DNA of 32,207 nucleotides from Candidatus Methylomirabilota bacterium. GTDB taxonomy: Bacteria; Methylomirabilota; Methylomirabilia; Methylomirabilales; 2-02-FULL-66-22. Shown here piece after piece: positions 20,680 to 32,135 of the stretch. The notes beneath the pieces are model-generated. The model saw only the letters and a list, made by a program, of their open reading frames with translations, did no database searches and was not told where the DNA came from. A program made the position numbers and the translations under genes. The stretch is taken from NCBI GenBank assembly GCA_016209735.1, contig JACQVN010000019.1, positions 1-32,207 on the forward strand, given 5' to 3'. How positions within the stretch are numbered: position 1 is the first letter of the stretch; each line of letters opens with the position of its first letter.

Positions 20680-21714
20680 TCAGCCTTTGGTCCGGTCCTC
20701 CAGAGCCTGTAGCCGGGCCTCCAGGACCCGGACCGCCCTCCGCAGCTCGGGAAGGCGGGCGAGCGCGGCCAGTTGCCGTTTGAACTCGAGGTGCGGGATG
20801 GCCGGGGCGCCGAGAACCACGGCGCCCGCCGGGACGTCCTTGGGAACTCCCGCCTGCGCTCCGACGATGGCCCCATCCCCCACCGTCACGTGATCCACGA
20901 TGCCCACCTGTCCGGCCAGCGTCACCCGCGCGCCGATCCGCGCGCTGCCCGAGATGCCCGCCTGGGAGACGATGATCGTGTCCTCGCCCACCGAGACGTT
21001 GTGCCCGATCTGCACGAGGTTGTCGATCTTCGTGCCCCGGCCGATCCGCGTCTCCGCCAAGGTGGCCCGGTCGATGGCCGTGTTGGCCCCGACCTCCACA
21101 TCGTCCTCCAACACCACCCGGCCGATCTGCGGGATCTTCACGTGGCGGGCCTCGTCCCGGGCGTAGCCGAACCCGTCGGCGCCGATCACCGCCCCGCTGT
21201 GCAGGATGACCCGATCCCCCACCTCCACGCCTTCCCGCAGGGTCACCTGCGGGTAGATCCGACAGGCTGTGCCGATGCGGACTCCGGTCCCCACGTACAC
21301 CAGCGCCATCAGCACGCTGTGCGCGCCGACGTGGGCTCCGGTCTCCACCACGCAGAGCGGCCCCACCGAGGCAGAAGCCTCCACCACGGCATCCGGCGCG
21401 ACCACCGCCGTGGGGTGGATGCCCGATGGCACCGGGGCGGGAGGATGGAGGAGGGCCAGGGCGCGGGCGAAGCTCAGTTGCGGATTGGCGGCGCGAAGGG
21501 TGGGGCGATTCACGGGGGGGAGGGCCTCGCCCATGAGCACCGCACCCGCCGAAGAGCCGGCCAGCGCGCCGAGATGGCGCGCGTCGGCCACGAAGGTCAG
21601 ATCGCCGGGACCGGCCTCCTCAGGGGGACGGAGCCCCCCGATCCGGAGGCCGCCCTCCCCCTCCAGGCGGCATTCCAGTCGCTCGGCCAGCTCCCTCAGC
21701 GTCACGGCTTCCAC
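20680..21714 (-). CDS. lpxD: UDP-3-O-acylglucosamine N-acyltransferase
   Basis: 344-residue beta-helix enzyme that N-acylates UDP-3-O-acylglucosamine. The N-terminal uridine-binding domain (residues 1-100) is followed by hexapeptide repeats from [40 protein letters not shown] and [20 protein letters not shown], with the catalytic-region His, are clear LpxD marks. A C-terminal helical tail ([20 protein letters not shown]) follows. The start is GTG 21714 with AGGA just upstream. It lies 9 bp after skp and 10 bp before fabZ. Confidence 0.94.
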   Translation of the reverse strand: MEAVTLRELAERLECRLEGEGGLRIGGLRPPEEAGPGDLTFVADARHLGALAGSSAGAVLMGEALPPVNRPTLRAANPQLSFARALALLHPPAPVPSGIHPTAVVAPDAVVEASASVGPLCVVETGAHVGAHSVLMALVYVGTGVRIGTACRIYPQVTLREGVEVGDRVILHSGAVIGADGFGYARDEARHVKIPQIGRVVLEDDVEVGANTAIDRATLAETRIGRGTKIDNLVQIGHNVSVGEDTIIVSQAGISGSARIGARVTLAGQVGIVDHVTVGDGAIVGAQAGVPKDVPAGAVVLGAPAIPHLEFKRQLAALARLPELRRAVRVLEARLQALEDRTKG

Positions 21715-21723
21715 TGTCCTGCA

Positions 21724-22263
21724 TCACTTCTGCTTGCCGTCAAACCGTTTGATGACCTCGGCGGTCACGTCGACGGCTGAGGAGAAATAGATCAGGGTGC
21801 TCCGCTCCATGACGACGGTGTATCCCTGATCCTTGCCGAACTCCTGAGCGACCGCGATGATTTCGCGGGTGATATCCATTTCGGTTTCCTGGACCCGCTT
21901 TTCGAAATCCCGGTTGGCATCTTCCAGCAGACGGCGGATATCCCGGGCCATGCGCTGCAAGGTCTCCGTGCGTTCGCGCCGGGCCTGATCGCTCAGCACG
22001 GGGGCCTGCTTTTCCAGCTCGGCCTGCATCTTCTGGAGTTCCTGCTGCCGGCCGTCCATCTCTCGCTGCCGGGCGGTCCGCTCCTGATCGAGCTTCTGCT
22101 TCACCGCTTTTCCGCGGGCGGACTGGTTGAGGATCTGCTGCATGTCTACCACGGCGATGCGCAGGGTCTGCGCGCTCTGTCCCTCGACCGGCCATGCCGC
22201 CAGAGCGACTACGGCTCCGGCCAGCACCGCCGCCCACTTCCAACACCCGTTTCTGCGCTGCAT
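21724..22263 (-). CDS. skp: Periplasmic chaperone Skp/OmpH family
   Basis: 179-residue exported chaperone that holds unfolded outer-membrane proteins for the Bam complex. The signal peptide is MQRRNGCWKWAAVLAGAVVA plus LAAWPVEGQSAQ. The mature part starts with the family strand LRIAVVDMQQILNQSARGKA. A long coiled coil (about residues 60-140) and the closing strand YTVVMERSTLIYFSSAVDVT follow. The start is ATG 22263 with GGAGG 10 nt upstream. It lies directly downstream of bamA, an almost universal arrangement. Confidence 0.92.
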   Translation of the reverse strand: MQRRNGCWKWAAVLAGAVVALAAWPVEGQSAQTLRIAVVDMQQILNQSARGKAVKQKLDQERTARQREMDGRQQELQKMQAELEKQAPVLSDQARRERTETLQRMARDIRRLLEDANRDFEKRVQETEMDITREIIAVAQEFGKDQGYTVVMERSTLIYFSSAVDVTAEVIKRFDGKQK

Positions 22264-22350
22264 ACCGTAGACCTCCAACCAATGACCGGGCCGGGACGCC
22301 AAGCCTCCCTCCCCGGTGCGAACGATCCCGCGTGGTCCCGGACTGTCGGC

Positions 22351-24642
22351 TCAGAAGGTCGCCCCGGCCGTGAAGTGCAGCACCTGTCGCCGCTCGCCCT
22401 CTCTGGGCATGAGATTGAATCCCCACTCCAGGCGGATGGCCCCGACGGGGGACTGGAACCGTATCCCTGCGCCAGCCCCCATGCGCACCTGGGAGGAGAA
22501 CAGGTCGCCAAAGGTACTCCGCTCGTCCAGGCTATTCCCGAAGTCGAAGAACAGAACACCCCGCATCCGCATCTGCTCCAGGACGGGGAAGAGGAGTTCG
22601 AGGTTTCCGAAGTAGGCTTTGTTCCCGCCCGTCAAGGTGCTCGTCCCCAGTGGATCCTTCGGGCTGATGGTGAAATTGCGGAAGCCGCGGACCGTGTTCA
22701 CCCCCCCCAGGTAGAACCGCTCCTGCAAGGGGAGCTCGGGCGTGTCGCTGAACGCGTCGCCGTACTGGACGTTCCCGCGCAGATGCCCCACCAGCCGCCA
22801 GACGATGGGATGGTACCAGGACGCCTCCGCCGAGGTCTTGAAGAAGTTGTTCTCGGCCCCCAGGAGGCCGCCGGCGTAGGTGCCCTGCAAGCGGGCCCGG
22901 GTGCCCTGGGTCGGCTCGATGAAGGAGTCCCGGGTGTCCCGCGCCAGCGCGAAGGTCATGGCACTCGTTTCCGTCGTCCCCACCTGCCGCTGGATCAGCG
23001 GCGATACCCCGGCAGTCACGTTGTAGATGTCGACCCACTCGTAGTAGTAGGTGAGACTCGCGAACACTTCCTCAACGATCCGGTGGCCCAGCGTGAGGGA
23101 GCCGCCGATCGTCTGATTGTTGTACCCGATGTTGTCGCTGTACTTGTTGTCATTATTGTAGGCGCGGACCTCGGTGAGGAAATTCGTATCCAGGAAATGC
23201 GGATCCGTGTACACGAAATTGACCCGGTTGGCATTGACGCCGAGTTGTCCGCTGAGGGCAACGCGCTTGCCGAGGCCGAAGAGATTTCGCTGCGAGATGC
23301 TGGCCACGCCCATGGCCCCGTCCACCGAGCTGAAGCCGCCGCCGATGGAGAAGGAGCCCGTGGCCTTCTCCTTCACCTCCACCAGCAGATCGACCTGGTC
23401 CGCCTCGGCGGTCCGCCGGGTGTCCAGCTTGATCTCTTCGAAAAAGTCGAGACCCTCCAGCGACCGCCGGCCGGCCTGCAGCCGCTGGCTGCTGAACACG
23501 TCCCCCTCCACCAGGCGGAGTTCGCGGCGCAGCACCTTGTCCCGCGTCCGGACGTTGCCCACGATCTCGATCCGGTTGATGAAGGCCTGGCGCCCCTCGC
23601 TGATCTCCAGGCTCACGGAGGCCGTCCCCTGCGCCCGCTGGATGTCCGTCACCGGGGAGACGTCCGCGAAGAGATAACCGCGCTCGGCGTAGCGGTCGGT
23701 GATGGTCACCACATCGCGCTGGAGCGCCTCGCGGCTGAAGATGCCGCCGACCTGGCTCCGCATCTCCTTCAGCAACTCCGCCTCCGGAAAGAGGCTGGCG
23801 CCCTTGATGCTCAGCTCGCCGATCCGATACTGGATTCCCTCCTGGACCCGAATGACGACCCGCAGCCGCCTGCGCCGCTCCTCGATCCGGATCTCCGGCT
23901 CGTCCACCACGATGTCCAGGAAGCCGTTGTCCAGGTAGTAAGCGCGAATCCGATCCAGGTCGCGCTGCAGCTCTTCGCGCTTGAGCGTGCCCCCGAAGAA
24001 GAACAGGTACAGCTCCGAGGTCTGCAGCTTGCCCTTGATGTCCCGCTCTTTGAGGACGCTGTTGCCGACGATCCTGATCTCCCCCAGGTCGAACTTCTCT
24101 CCCTCGACGATGTTGAAGGTCACGGCGGTTTCCGAGGGGGAAATGCGCTCCTCCTGCCCGGTGACCTGGGCCTGGTAATAGCCCTCCTCCTCGTAGAACA
24201 GGCGGATCTTCTCCGCGTTCTTGATGAGGGAGCCGGGCGGGACGATGGACCCTTCCACCAGGTCGATCTTCGTCTTGATCTTGTCCGCGGCCAGCTTGCG
24301 ATTGCCGACGAGGCGGACGGTCTGGATGCTCGGCTTCTCGTGGAGCTGGAAAATCAGCCGTAACCCCCCCTCGAATACCGCGGCCTGCACCACGATGTCT
24401 TCAAAATACCCCAGACCGTACAGGGCCTTGATGTCCTCCCGCACGACTTCAGGCGAATAGGGATCGCCGACCCGGCTCTTCAACTTGAAGCGGACGGTGG
24501 CCTCCTCGACTTTGCGGGCCCCCTCCACGTCGATCTGGGTGATGAGGGGCTGATCCTGGGCCGCCGCCAGCGGCGACAGAAAGAGGAGAAGGAGGAGGCT
24601 GCAGATCGGGATGAGGTGTGTCGAGCGCGTTGGCGATCTCAC
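22351..24642 (-). CDS. bamA: Outer membrane protein assembly factor BamA
   Basis: 763-residue Omp85 protein, the barrel core of the Bam machine. A signal peptide (LIPICSLLLLLFLSPLAAAQ) precedes five POTRA domains (about residues 30-380, for example ITQIDVEGARKVEEATVRFK and ERGYLFADVSPVTDIQRAQG). The C-terminal barrel has the conserved FYLGGVNTVRGF loop (the VRGF/Y motif) and ends in Phe (LHFTAGATF), as Bam substrates do. The start is uncertain: GTG 24642 gives a clean signal peptide but no strong ribosome-binding site; the frame is open back to a TTG at 24735. A bidirectional terminator lies upstream, so bamA probably begins the lipid A operon. Confidence 0.93.
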   Translation of the reverse strand: MRSPTRSTHLIPICSLLLLLFLSPLAAAQDQPLITQIDVEGARKVEEATVRFKLKSRVGDPYSPEVVREDIKALYGLGYFEDIVVQAAVFEGGLRLIFQLHEKPSIQTVRLVGNRKLAADKIKTKIDLVEGSIVPPGSLIKNAEKIRLFYEEEGYYQAQVTGQEERISPSETAVTFNIVEGEKFDLGEIRIVGNSVLKERDIKGKLQTSELYLFFFGGTLKREELQRDLDRIRAYYLDNGFLDIVVDEPEIRIEERRRRLRVVIRVQEGIQYRIGELSIKGASLFPEAELLKEMRSQVGGIFSREALQRDVVTITDRYAERGYLFADVSPVTDIQRAQGTASVSLEISEGRQAFINRIEIVGNVRTRDKVLRRELRLVEGDVFSSQRLQAGRRSLEGLDFFEEIKLDTRRTAEADQVDLLVEVKEKATGSFSIGGGFSSVDGAMGVASISQRNLFGLGKRVALSGQLGVNANRVNFVYTDPHFLDTNFLTEVRAYNNDNKYSDNIGYNNQTIGGSLTLGHRIVEEVFASLTYYYEWVDIYNVTAGVSPLIQRQVGTTETSAMTFALARDTRDSFIEPTQGTRARLQGTYAGGLLGAENNFFKTSAEASWYHPIVWRLVGHLRGNVQYGDAFSDTPELPLQERFYLGGVNTVRGFRNFTISPKDPLGTSTLTGGNKAYFGNLELLFPVLEQMRMRGVLFFDFGNSLDERSTFGDLFSSQVRMGAGAGIRFQSPVGAIRLEWGFNLMPREGERRQVLHFTAGATF

Positions 24643-24706
24643 GGTTGTCCGTCGGTTGGAGGAAAGTGGTAGAATCGTCTGCCCTTCCCAGCACAATCGC
24701 CGACGG

Positions 24707-24735
24707 ACCTTATCATTAACCCCAAGAAATGCCAA
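24707..24735 (-). promoter_or_regulatory. Possible promoter of the bamA-lpx operon
   Basis: On the minus strand, TTGGCA (24735-24730), a 17-bp spacer and TAAGGT (24712-24707). It lies between the clpC terminator and bamA, where a promoter is needed. The -10 match is weak. Confidence 0.3.
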
Positions 24736-24736
24736 G

Positions 24737-24766
24737 AAAAAAGTGCCCTGGTGCGGGCACTTTTTT
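24737..24766. terminator. Bidirectional intrinsic terminator after clpC
   Basis: AAAAAAGTGCCC (24737-24748), a 6-nt loop and GGGCACTTTTTT (24755-24766): a 6-bp GC-rich stem flanked by A and T runs that works in either direction. It lies 84 bp after the clpC stop on the minus strand and separates clpC from bamA. Confidence 0.9.
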
Positions 24767-24849
24767 GGTATGTGGACGGGGCGTCTCGGTGGCTCCTGGC
24801 AGGCTGCCGAAAAAAAGAACCTTTAGTATTTGCGCCCGCAGCCCAAAAA

Positions 24850-27285
<2,436 letters not shown>

Positions 27286-27373
27286 GTGTAGCTCCTCAAT
27301 GCAAGGAAGCCTGGAGTGCGGCGAGCCGGGAATCGAGGGGAACCCCGCAGGCCGTTGGACTTTCTTTGTCCGT

Positions 27374-27403
27374 AGTATACCCGAGGATTCAGACCACGGG
27401 AAG
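27374..27403 (-). promoter_or_regulatory. Possible clpC promoter
   Basis: A good -10, TATACT (27379-27374 on the minus strand), lies about 90 bp before the clpC start. The matching -35 is poor (TTCCCG at 17-bp spacing). No CIRCE or CtsR-like operator was seen. Confidence 0.35.
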
Positions 27404-27411
27404 TGGCAAAA

Positions 27412-28086
27412 TCATTCCACCATGCGGCCGTCCAACATGCGGAGGATTCGGTCGCTCTTGGAGGCCAGGACGTCGTTGTGGGTGACCAGGATGCTGGTCA
27501 GGCGCCGCTCGGCGTTCAGGCGGCGCAAGAGGTCGAACACCTCCTCGCCCGTCCGGCTGTCCAGGTTTCCCGTGGGCTCGTCGGCCAAGAGAACGCTCGG
27601 CTCCCCGATGAGGGCGCGCGCCATGGCGACGCGCTGCTGCTCCCCCCCCGACAGCTCGCCGGGGCGGTGGGCCAGCCGCTCTCCCAGGCCTACCTGCTTG
27701 AGGAGGGACTCGGCCCTCTGCCGGGCCTCTCCGACCGAACCGCGCCGGATGAGGAGCGGCAGCATGACATTCTCCACCGCGGTGAATTCGGGCAGCAGGT
27801 GGTGAAACTGGAACACGAAGCCGACCGCCCGGTTCCTGAAGCGGGCCAGGCCGCCCTCGTCCATGGCGGAGAGAATCGTGTCTCCGTACGCAATCTCGCC
27901 GCTGGACGGCCGCTCCAGTCCTCCCAGCAGGTGCAGGAGCGTGCTCTTTCCCACCCCGGAAGGGCCGACCACGGCCACCAGCTCGCCGGGAGCAATGCTC
28001 AAGTTCACCCCCTTGAGGACCTCCACCTGTTCCCCGTCCCGGGCGAAGCGCTTCCAAACGTCGCGCACGCGAATTCCGTCGGTCAT
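27412..28086 (-). CDS. lolD: Lipoprotein-releasing system ATP-binding protein LolD
   Basis: 224-residue ABC ATPase of the MacB/LolD type, which powers release of outer-membrane lipoproteins from the inner membrane. Walker A VGPSGVGKSTLLHLLGG (residues 40-56), signature LSGGEQQRVAMARALIG, Walker B VLLADEPTGNLDSRTGE and the switch ILVTHND are intact; LSAMDEGGLARFRNRAVGFV matches LolD. The start is ATG 28086. The frame continues 25 codons upstream but only through an ATGAGCCATTCGCC-type repeat. The permease gene lies upstream across a 580-bp repeat field, unusual for a lolCDE operon where genes normally abut. Confidence 0.9.
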   Translation of the reverse strand: MTDGIRVRDVWKRFARDGEQVEVLKGVNLSIAPGELVAVVGPSGVGKSTLLHLLGGLERPSSGEIAYGDTILSAMDEGGLARFRNRAVGFVFQFHHLLPEFTAVENVMLPLLIRRGSVGEARQRAESLLKQVGLGERLAHRPGELSGGEQQRVAMARALIGEPSVLLADEPTGNLDSRTGEEVFDLLRRLNAERRLTSILVTHNDVLASKSDRILRMLDGRMVE

Positions 28087-28660
28087 GGCGAGCGGTTCGT
28101 GGCTCATGGCTGATGGCGAATGGCTCATGGCTGATGGCTCATGGCAGATGCCGAACGACAAGCATGGTTTGAGGTTCCAGGTTCAGGTTTCAGGTGTCAG
28201 GTTCACGGTTCAAGGTTCGAGGTTCGAGGTTCCCGGTTCGGGGTTTCAGGTGTCAGGTGTCAGGTTTCGGGTTTCGGGTTTCAGGTGTCAGGTTCGGAGT
28301 TCAAGTTCTGTCCGGGGCGGGACGCCGCACTTCGAACCTTGAACCGCAGCACCTCCAAGGTCCGAAGTCCGAGGTCCGGCCCCTTACGTGTTACGTTTTA
28401 CGCGTGACGTTTTTGAGGTTCGAACCGCCGCACCTCGAACCGCAGCACTGCAGCACCTCTGTATCCGGCTCCCCCGTTCCCGGTCCCCGGGCCTCGGTCC
28501 AGTTCTTATGGTCCATGGTCCATCGTCCATGGTCCTTGGGTCTGCGCGCTGCCTCCTGCCCCCGGGCGCCCACACCGGGGCGCCCCTACACCTGGCCCGC
28601 GCCCGCCGCTCTCGCATCTGTAATTTTCCATTTCCAATTATTCCATTTCCAATTTGTCAT
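28087..28660. repeat. 580-bp field of dispersed low-complexity repeats between lolC/E and lolD
   Basis: No gene supported. It contains ATGGCTCATGGCTGATGGCG units (28087-28145) and GGTTTCAGGTGTCAGGTTCA / GGTTCGAGGTTCGAGG tandem stretches (28165-28310). CCGCACCTCGAACCGCAGCA blocks (28325-28455), GTCCATGGTCCATCG blocks (28505-28540) and a CTGCCTCCTGCCCCCGGGCG block (28548-28590) follow, the last near-identical to 10170-10212. Confidence 0.85.
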
Positions 28661-28664
28661 TGCC

Positions 28665-29942
28665 TTACTCGTACCGGATGGCCACCACCGGATCGACGGC
28701 GGCGGCCTGCCGGGACGGCAGGATCGTCGCCAGCAGGCTGACCAGGAAGGCAATGCCGGCGATGGCCGCGACGTCCGTCCAGAGCACCTGCGACGGCAAC
28801 TTGTCCAGCAGGTAGACATCCTGCGGGAACGCCTTGAAGCCGAACGCCCATTCCAGCGCGGCCACGATCGGGTCCAGGTTGGTGGCAATAACGATCCCTG
28901 TCAGGAGCCCCAGCAGCGTCCCCGCCGTGCCGATGATCATCCCCTGGACAATGAAGACGAGCATGATGCTTCCCCGCGTCGCCCCCATGGACATCAGGAT
29001 GGCGATCTCCTTGCGCTTCTGCATCACCAGCATAATCAGGGTGCTGACGATGCCGAAGGCCGCCACCAGGATGATCATGGTAAGAATCACGAACATGACG
29101 ATCCGCTCGACGCGGAGCGCGGTGAAGAAGTTCCGGTTGAGCTCCATCCAGGTGCGGGTGAAATACGGGAAGGGCAGCCGCCCGCGGATGGCTTCGGCCA
29201 CCAGGGCCGCCGCGAAAATGTCCTGCAGCCGGACTTCGATCCCCGAGACCGCGGAGCCCATGCGAAAAAGCTGCTGGGCCGACGGGATGGCAATCATGGC
29301 AAGCTTGGAGTCGAACTCCGCGTAGCCGACCTGGAAGACGCCCACCACGGTGAAACGCCGCATCCGGGGCATCACCCCCAGGGGAGACAGGTCGCCCGAT
29401 AGCGGCAGCAGGACATCCACCGCGCCCCCCACTCCCACGCCCAGGGTCGCCGCCAAGAACGAGCCGAGGACGATCCCGTCCGGGGGAAAGACCGGCCGGG
29501 GACTCCGCATGGCCTCGGTGAGCTCGGGCCCGGCCACCTTGAGCGCCTTCCGGAAATCGGTCGCCTCCAGGGCGGAGGCCAGATCGATGCCGCGCAGAAC
29601 CGTCCCTGCCGTCCGCCCCTGCGCCGTGAGCAGCACCTCGCTATAGGTGAAGGGAGAAGCGGCCGTCACCCCAGGGAGGCTCTTGACGGCCGCCACGGCC
29701 GCAGCCGGCTCCTCGATGCCGCGCTCTCCATGCCGCAGGAGCCAGATATGGGCGTTGGTCCCCAGGATCTTGCTGCGCAGATCGAACTCGAAGCCGCTCA
29801 TCACCGCCATCACCACGATAAGCGCCATGACGCCCACCGCCACTCCCGCCGTGGAGATCAGGGTGATGGCGGAGATGGAGCGCAGCCGCCGCTTGGCACG
29901 AAGATAGCGCAGGGCCAGGAACAGTTCGTACGGAAGGCTCAT
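28665..29942 (-). CDS. Lipoprotein-releasing system permease (LolC/LolE family)
   Basis: 425-residue inner-membrane permease with the FtsX-like layout. TM1 lies at about residues 24-48 (SAITLISTAGVAVGVMALIV), a large periplasmic domain at 50-280, and three TMs in the C-terminal part (VMFVILTMIILVAAFGIVST, FIVQGMIIGTAGTLLGLLTG, VAAIAGIAFLVSLLATILPS). The family ending SRQAAAVDPVVAIRYE and the start YELFLALRYLRAKRR are diagnostic. Only one permease gene is present, so the transporter is probably a LolF-type or homodimeric form with LolD. ATG 29942 lies 3 bp after lysS, so the two are co-transcribed. Confidence 0.92.
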   Translation of the reverse strand: MSLPYELFLALRYLRAKRRLRSISAITLISTAGVAVGVMALIVVMAVMSGFEFDLRSKILGTNAHIWLLRHGERGIEEPAAAVAAVKSLPGVTAASPFTYSEVLLTAQGRTAGTVLRGIDLASALEATDFRKALKVAGPELTEAMRSPRPVFPPDGIVLGSFLAATLGVGVGGAVDVLLPLSGDLSPLGVMPRMRRFTVVGVFQVGYAEFDSKLAMIAIPSAQQLFRMGSAVSGIEVRLQDIFAAALVAEAIRGRLPFPYFTRTWMELNRNFFTALRVERIVMFVILTMIILVAAFGIVSTLIMLVMQKRKEIAILMSMGATRGSIMLVFIVQGMIIGTAGTLLGLLTGIVIATNLDPIVAALEWAFGFKAFPQDVYLLDKLPSQVLWTDVAAIAGIAFLVSLLATILPSRQAAAVDPVVAIRYE

Positions 29943-29945
29943 CGG

Positions 29946-31478
29946 CTATCCGTGGGGGGCGGCCCGGTCGGTCTCGGCGCCGGCCCGGGACTCGGCGCCG
30001 CCGGCCTCGGGGCGCATGTGCGGGAAGAGGATGACGTCCCGGATCGAGGGGGCATCGGTCAGGATCATCACCAGCCGGTCGATCCCGATCCCCTCCCCCG
30101 CCGTGGGCGGGAGCCCGTACTCCAGGGCGCGCAGGAAGTCCTCGTCCAGGAGGTGGGCCTCCTCGTCTCCTTCCGCCCGCGCCCGGACCTGAGCCTCGAA
30201 GCGCCGGCGCTGCTCCCTTGGATCGTTCAGCTCGGTGTACGCGTTGGCCACCTCCATGCCGGCCGCATACAGCTCGAAGCGCTGCACATAGCGGGGATCG
30301 TCGGCGCGGGCCTTGGCCAGCGGGGACAGCTCGGCGGGGAAATCGGTGATGAAGGTGGGCTGGGTGAGTTTCGCCTCCACCAGCGCCTCGAACAACTCGA
30401 CCAATAGCTTGGCCCATCCCCACTCGGGCGGGTAGGTGAGGCCCCGGGTTTCGGCCGCCTTCCGCAGACCCTCGGCCGTCCGGATCTCGCCGTCAGCGAG
30501 CCCGCCCAGGCTCACCAGCGCCTGCTCCACCGAGAGACGCGTCCAGGGCGGGGCGAACGAAACCGTCTGCCCCTGATAGGTGACGGTGTTCCCACGGCAG
30601 ACCGTGCGGACCGTGGTAGTCAGCAATTCTTCGGTGAGGACCATGAGGTCCTGGTAATCGGCGTAGGCCTGGTAGAACTCCAGCATGGTGAATTCGGGGT
30701 GGTGGTGGGTCGACAGCCCCTCGTTCCGGAAATTACGATTGATCTCGAAAACGCGCTCCAGGCCCCCGACGACGCAGCGCTTGAGGTGCAGCTCGGGCGC
30801 GATCCGAAGGTAGAGGTCCATCCCCAGGGCATTATGGTAGGTGACGAACGGCTTGGCCGCCGCCCCGCCGGGGATGGGATGCATCATCGGGGTCTCTACC
30901 TCCAGGAAGCCGCGTGCCTCGAAGAAGCGGCGGATCTCGGAGATGATGCGCGCGCGGCGCCGGAACTGCTCGGCCACCACCGGGTTGGCGATCAGGTCCA
31001 CATACCGCTGGCGGTAGCGCACCTCGACATCCGAGAGGCCGTGCCACTTGTCCGGCAGCGGCCGGATCGACTTCGCCAGGAGCGTGAGCGCCTGCGCCTG
31101 GATCGTCAGCTCGCCCGTCCTGGTGCGGAAGAGGCGGCCCTCCACCCCGAGAAAGTCCCCCACATCGATCTGTTTGAAGAGCCTGTACGCCTCCTCCCCC
31201 ACCTGATCCTGTCGCACATAGATCTGGAGCCGGCCCGTCCTGTCCTGCAGGTGGGCGAACGACGCCTTGCCGTGTCCGCGCAAGGACATGACGCGGCCCC
31301 CCAGGCGAACCGGCTCCACATCGGCCAGGGTCGGATCGTCCGCCTCCCGGTAACGGGCCACCAGGCTCCCGGCCTCCGCCGTCACCTGGAAAGTGCTGGG
31401 ATACGGGTCGATGCCGCGCTGTGCCAGCTCTTCGAGCTTCTGCAGTCGCTCGCGCATGAAGGTGCCCAGTTGGTCCAC
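29946..31478 (-). CDS. lysS: Lysyl-tRNA synthetase, class II
   Basis: 510-residue class II synthetase that charges tRNA-Lys. The OB-fold anticodon-binding domain spans about residues 52-140 ([31 protein letters not shown]). Class II motif 1 is [15 protein letters not shown] (185-199), motif 2 is [20 protein letters not shown] (250-269) and motif 3 is [13 protein letters not shown] near the C-terminus. I chose GTG 31478 because GGAGGA lies 4 nt upstream; it gives the usual length (E. coli 505). The C-terminal ~20 residues ([19 protein letters not shown]) are non-conserved. It is first in the lysS-lolC/E-lolD unit behind a perfect promoter. Confidence 0.95.
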   Translation of the reverse strand: MDQLGTFMRERLQKLEELAQRGIDPYPSTFQVTAEAGSLVARYREADDPTLADVEPVRLGGRVMSLRGHGKASFAHLQDRTGRLQIYVRQDQVGEEAYRLFKQIDVGDFLGVEGRLFRTRTGELTIQAQALTLLAKSIRPLPDKWHGLSDVEVRYRQRYVDLIANPVVAEQFRRRARIISEIRRFFEARGFLEVETPMMHPIPGGAAAKPFVTYHNALGMDLYLRIAPELHLKRCVVGGLERVFEINRNFRNEGLSTHHHPEFTMLEFYQAYADYQDLMVLTEELLTTTVRTVCRGNTVTYQGQTVSFAPPWTRLSVEQALVSLGGLADGEIRTAEGLRKAAETRGLTYPPEWGWAKLLVELFEALVEAKLTQPTFITDFPAELSPLAKARADDPRYVQRFELYAAGMEVANAYTELNDPREQRRRFEAQVRARAEGDEEAHLLDEDFLRALEYGLPPTAGEGIGIDRLVMILTDAPSIRDVILFPHMRPEAGGAESRAGAETDRAAPHG

Positions 31479-31534
31479 GCGTCCTCCGGGGGTGACTAAG
31501 GATGACCGCTCGCCGGGAGGGCACGACGCGGCAA

Positions 31535-31615
31535 TCCAAAACCGACAATTGGAAACCAAACACCGACCTGTCAAAACCTTGATCGGTTTTGCATTGTCGG
31601 TTTTCCATTTTGCAT
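31535..31615. repeat. AAAACCGACAA inverted repeat in the lysS leader
   Basis: AAAACCGACAA (about 31538-31548) pairs with TTGTCGGTTTT (31594-31604), enclosing further CCGACC/GATCGGTTTT copies. It belongs to the same family as 7794-7910. It would fold into a hairpin in the 5' leader of the lysS transcript; any regulatory role is unproven. Confidence 0.7.
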
Positions 31616-31670
31616 TGACATGTCTTGGCGGCCCGCGCCGTCCCCTGGTTCTTGCGGGAAAAGTGCGGCG

Positions 31671-31699
31671 ATTATAGGGAGGGGGGTGGGGGGTGTCAA
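31671..31699 (-). promoter_or_regulatory. Perfect-consensus sigma-70 promoter of lysS
   Basis: On the minus strand, TTGACA (31699-31694), exactly 17 bp and TATAAT (31676-31671). The spacer is almost pure C (only one A and one T). Transcription should start near 31664, leaving a ~185-nt leader to the GTG at 31478. Confidence 0.85.
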
Positions 31700-32010
31700 G
31701 AAATGCGGCCGCCGCGAAGGAGGCCGGGCTCGGCTGCCGTGGGGACTCTTCGGGAAGTGGCATGCTTGTCGCGCTCCTGCATTTCGCGGCACGGATCGGT
31801 GATGAGCCGGGCGGAACGGTTGAACGGGAAATAGCTCCAGGCCCACCGCAGGAAGACCAGCACGCGGTTCTGGAATTGCACCAGTTCCATCAGGTGGAAG
31901 TTCCGCCGGTCCACCACGGTGACCGCCATGGGGGCTTTCTTCAGGGACCGGGCGGCCTGCAGCCCGCCGAACCCACCCCCGACGATCACGACACGATGTA
32001 CATCCCCCAC
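31696..32010 (-). pseudogene. ndh: NDH-2 type NADH dehydrogenase with the whole middle deleted
   Basis: The start HRVVIVGGGFGGLQAARSLK (FAD-binding GxGxxG) and VTVVDRRNFHL are the first ~45 residues of a type II NADH:quinone oxidoreductase. They run directly in frame into [20 protein letters not shown] plus [10 protein letters not shown], the typical membrane-binding C-terminus of the same family. The ~330 residues between, including the NADH-binding domain, are missing. A ~30-residue non-conserved tail follows. It cannot be an active enzyme. GTG 32010 has GAGGAG upstream; GTG 32037 is the other possible start. The TGA stop (31698-31696) lies within the -35 box of the lysS promoter. Confidence 0.72.
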
Positions 32011-32135
32011 AGGGCTGCTCCTCGCCGATCCACCCACGTTCGATGTTCACCGCAAGCCATGCCGTCGCACCACAGAGCCCTTGCGACGGCTGCGTCGTTC
32101 ATTGAAATCAGAAACTTGCATTGTATGCGTCCCGG

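Noticed and set aside
22282-24363. 693-codon open frame on the plus strand
   Set aside because: It is antisense to bamA, with no domain and no ribosome-binding site. It is a GC-bias shadow.
31479-31664. lysS leader as a T-box riboswitch
   Set aside because: No T-box sequence (TGGNACCGCG) or specifier stem was found. The leader is made of a dispersed inverted repeat.
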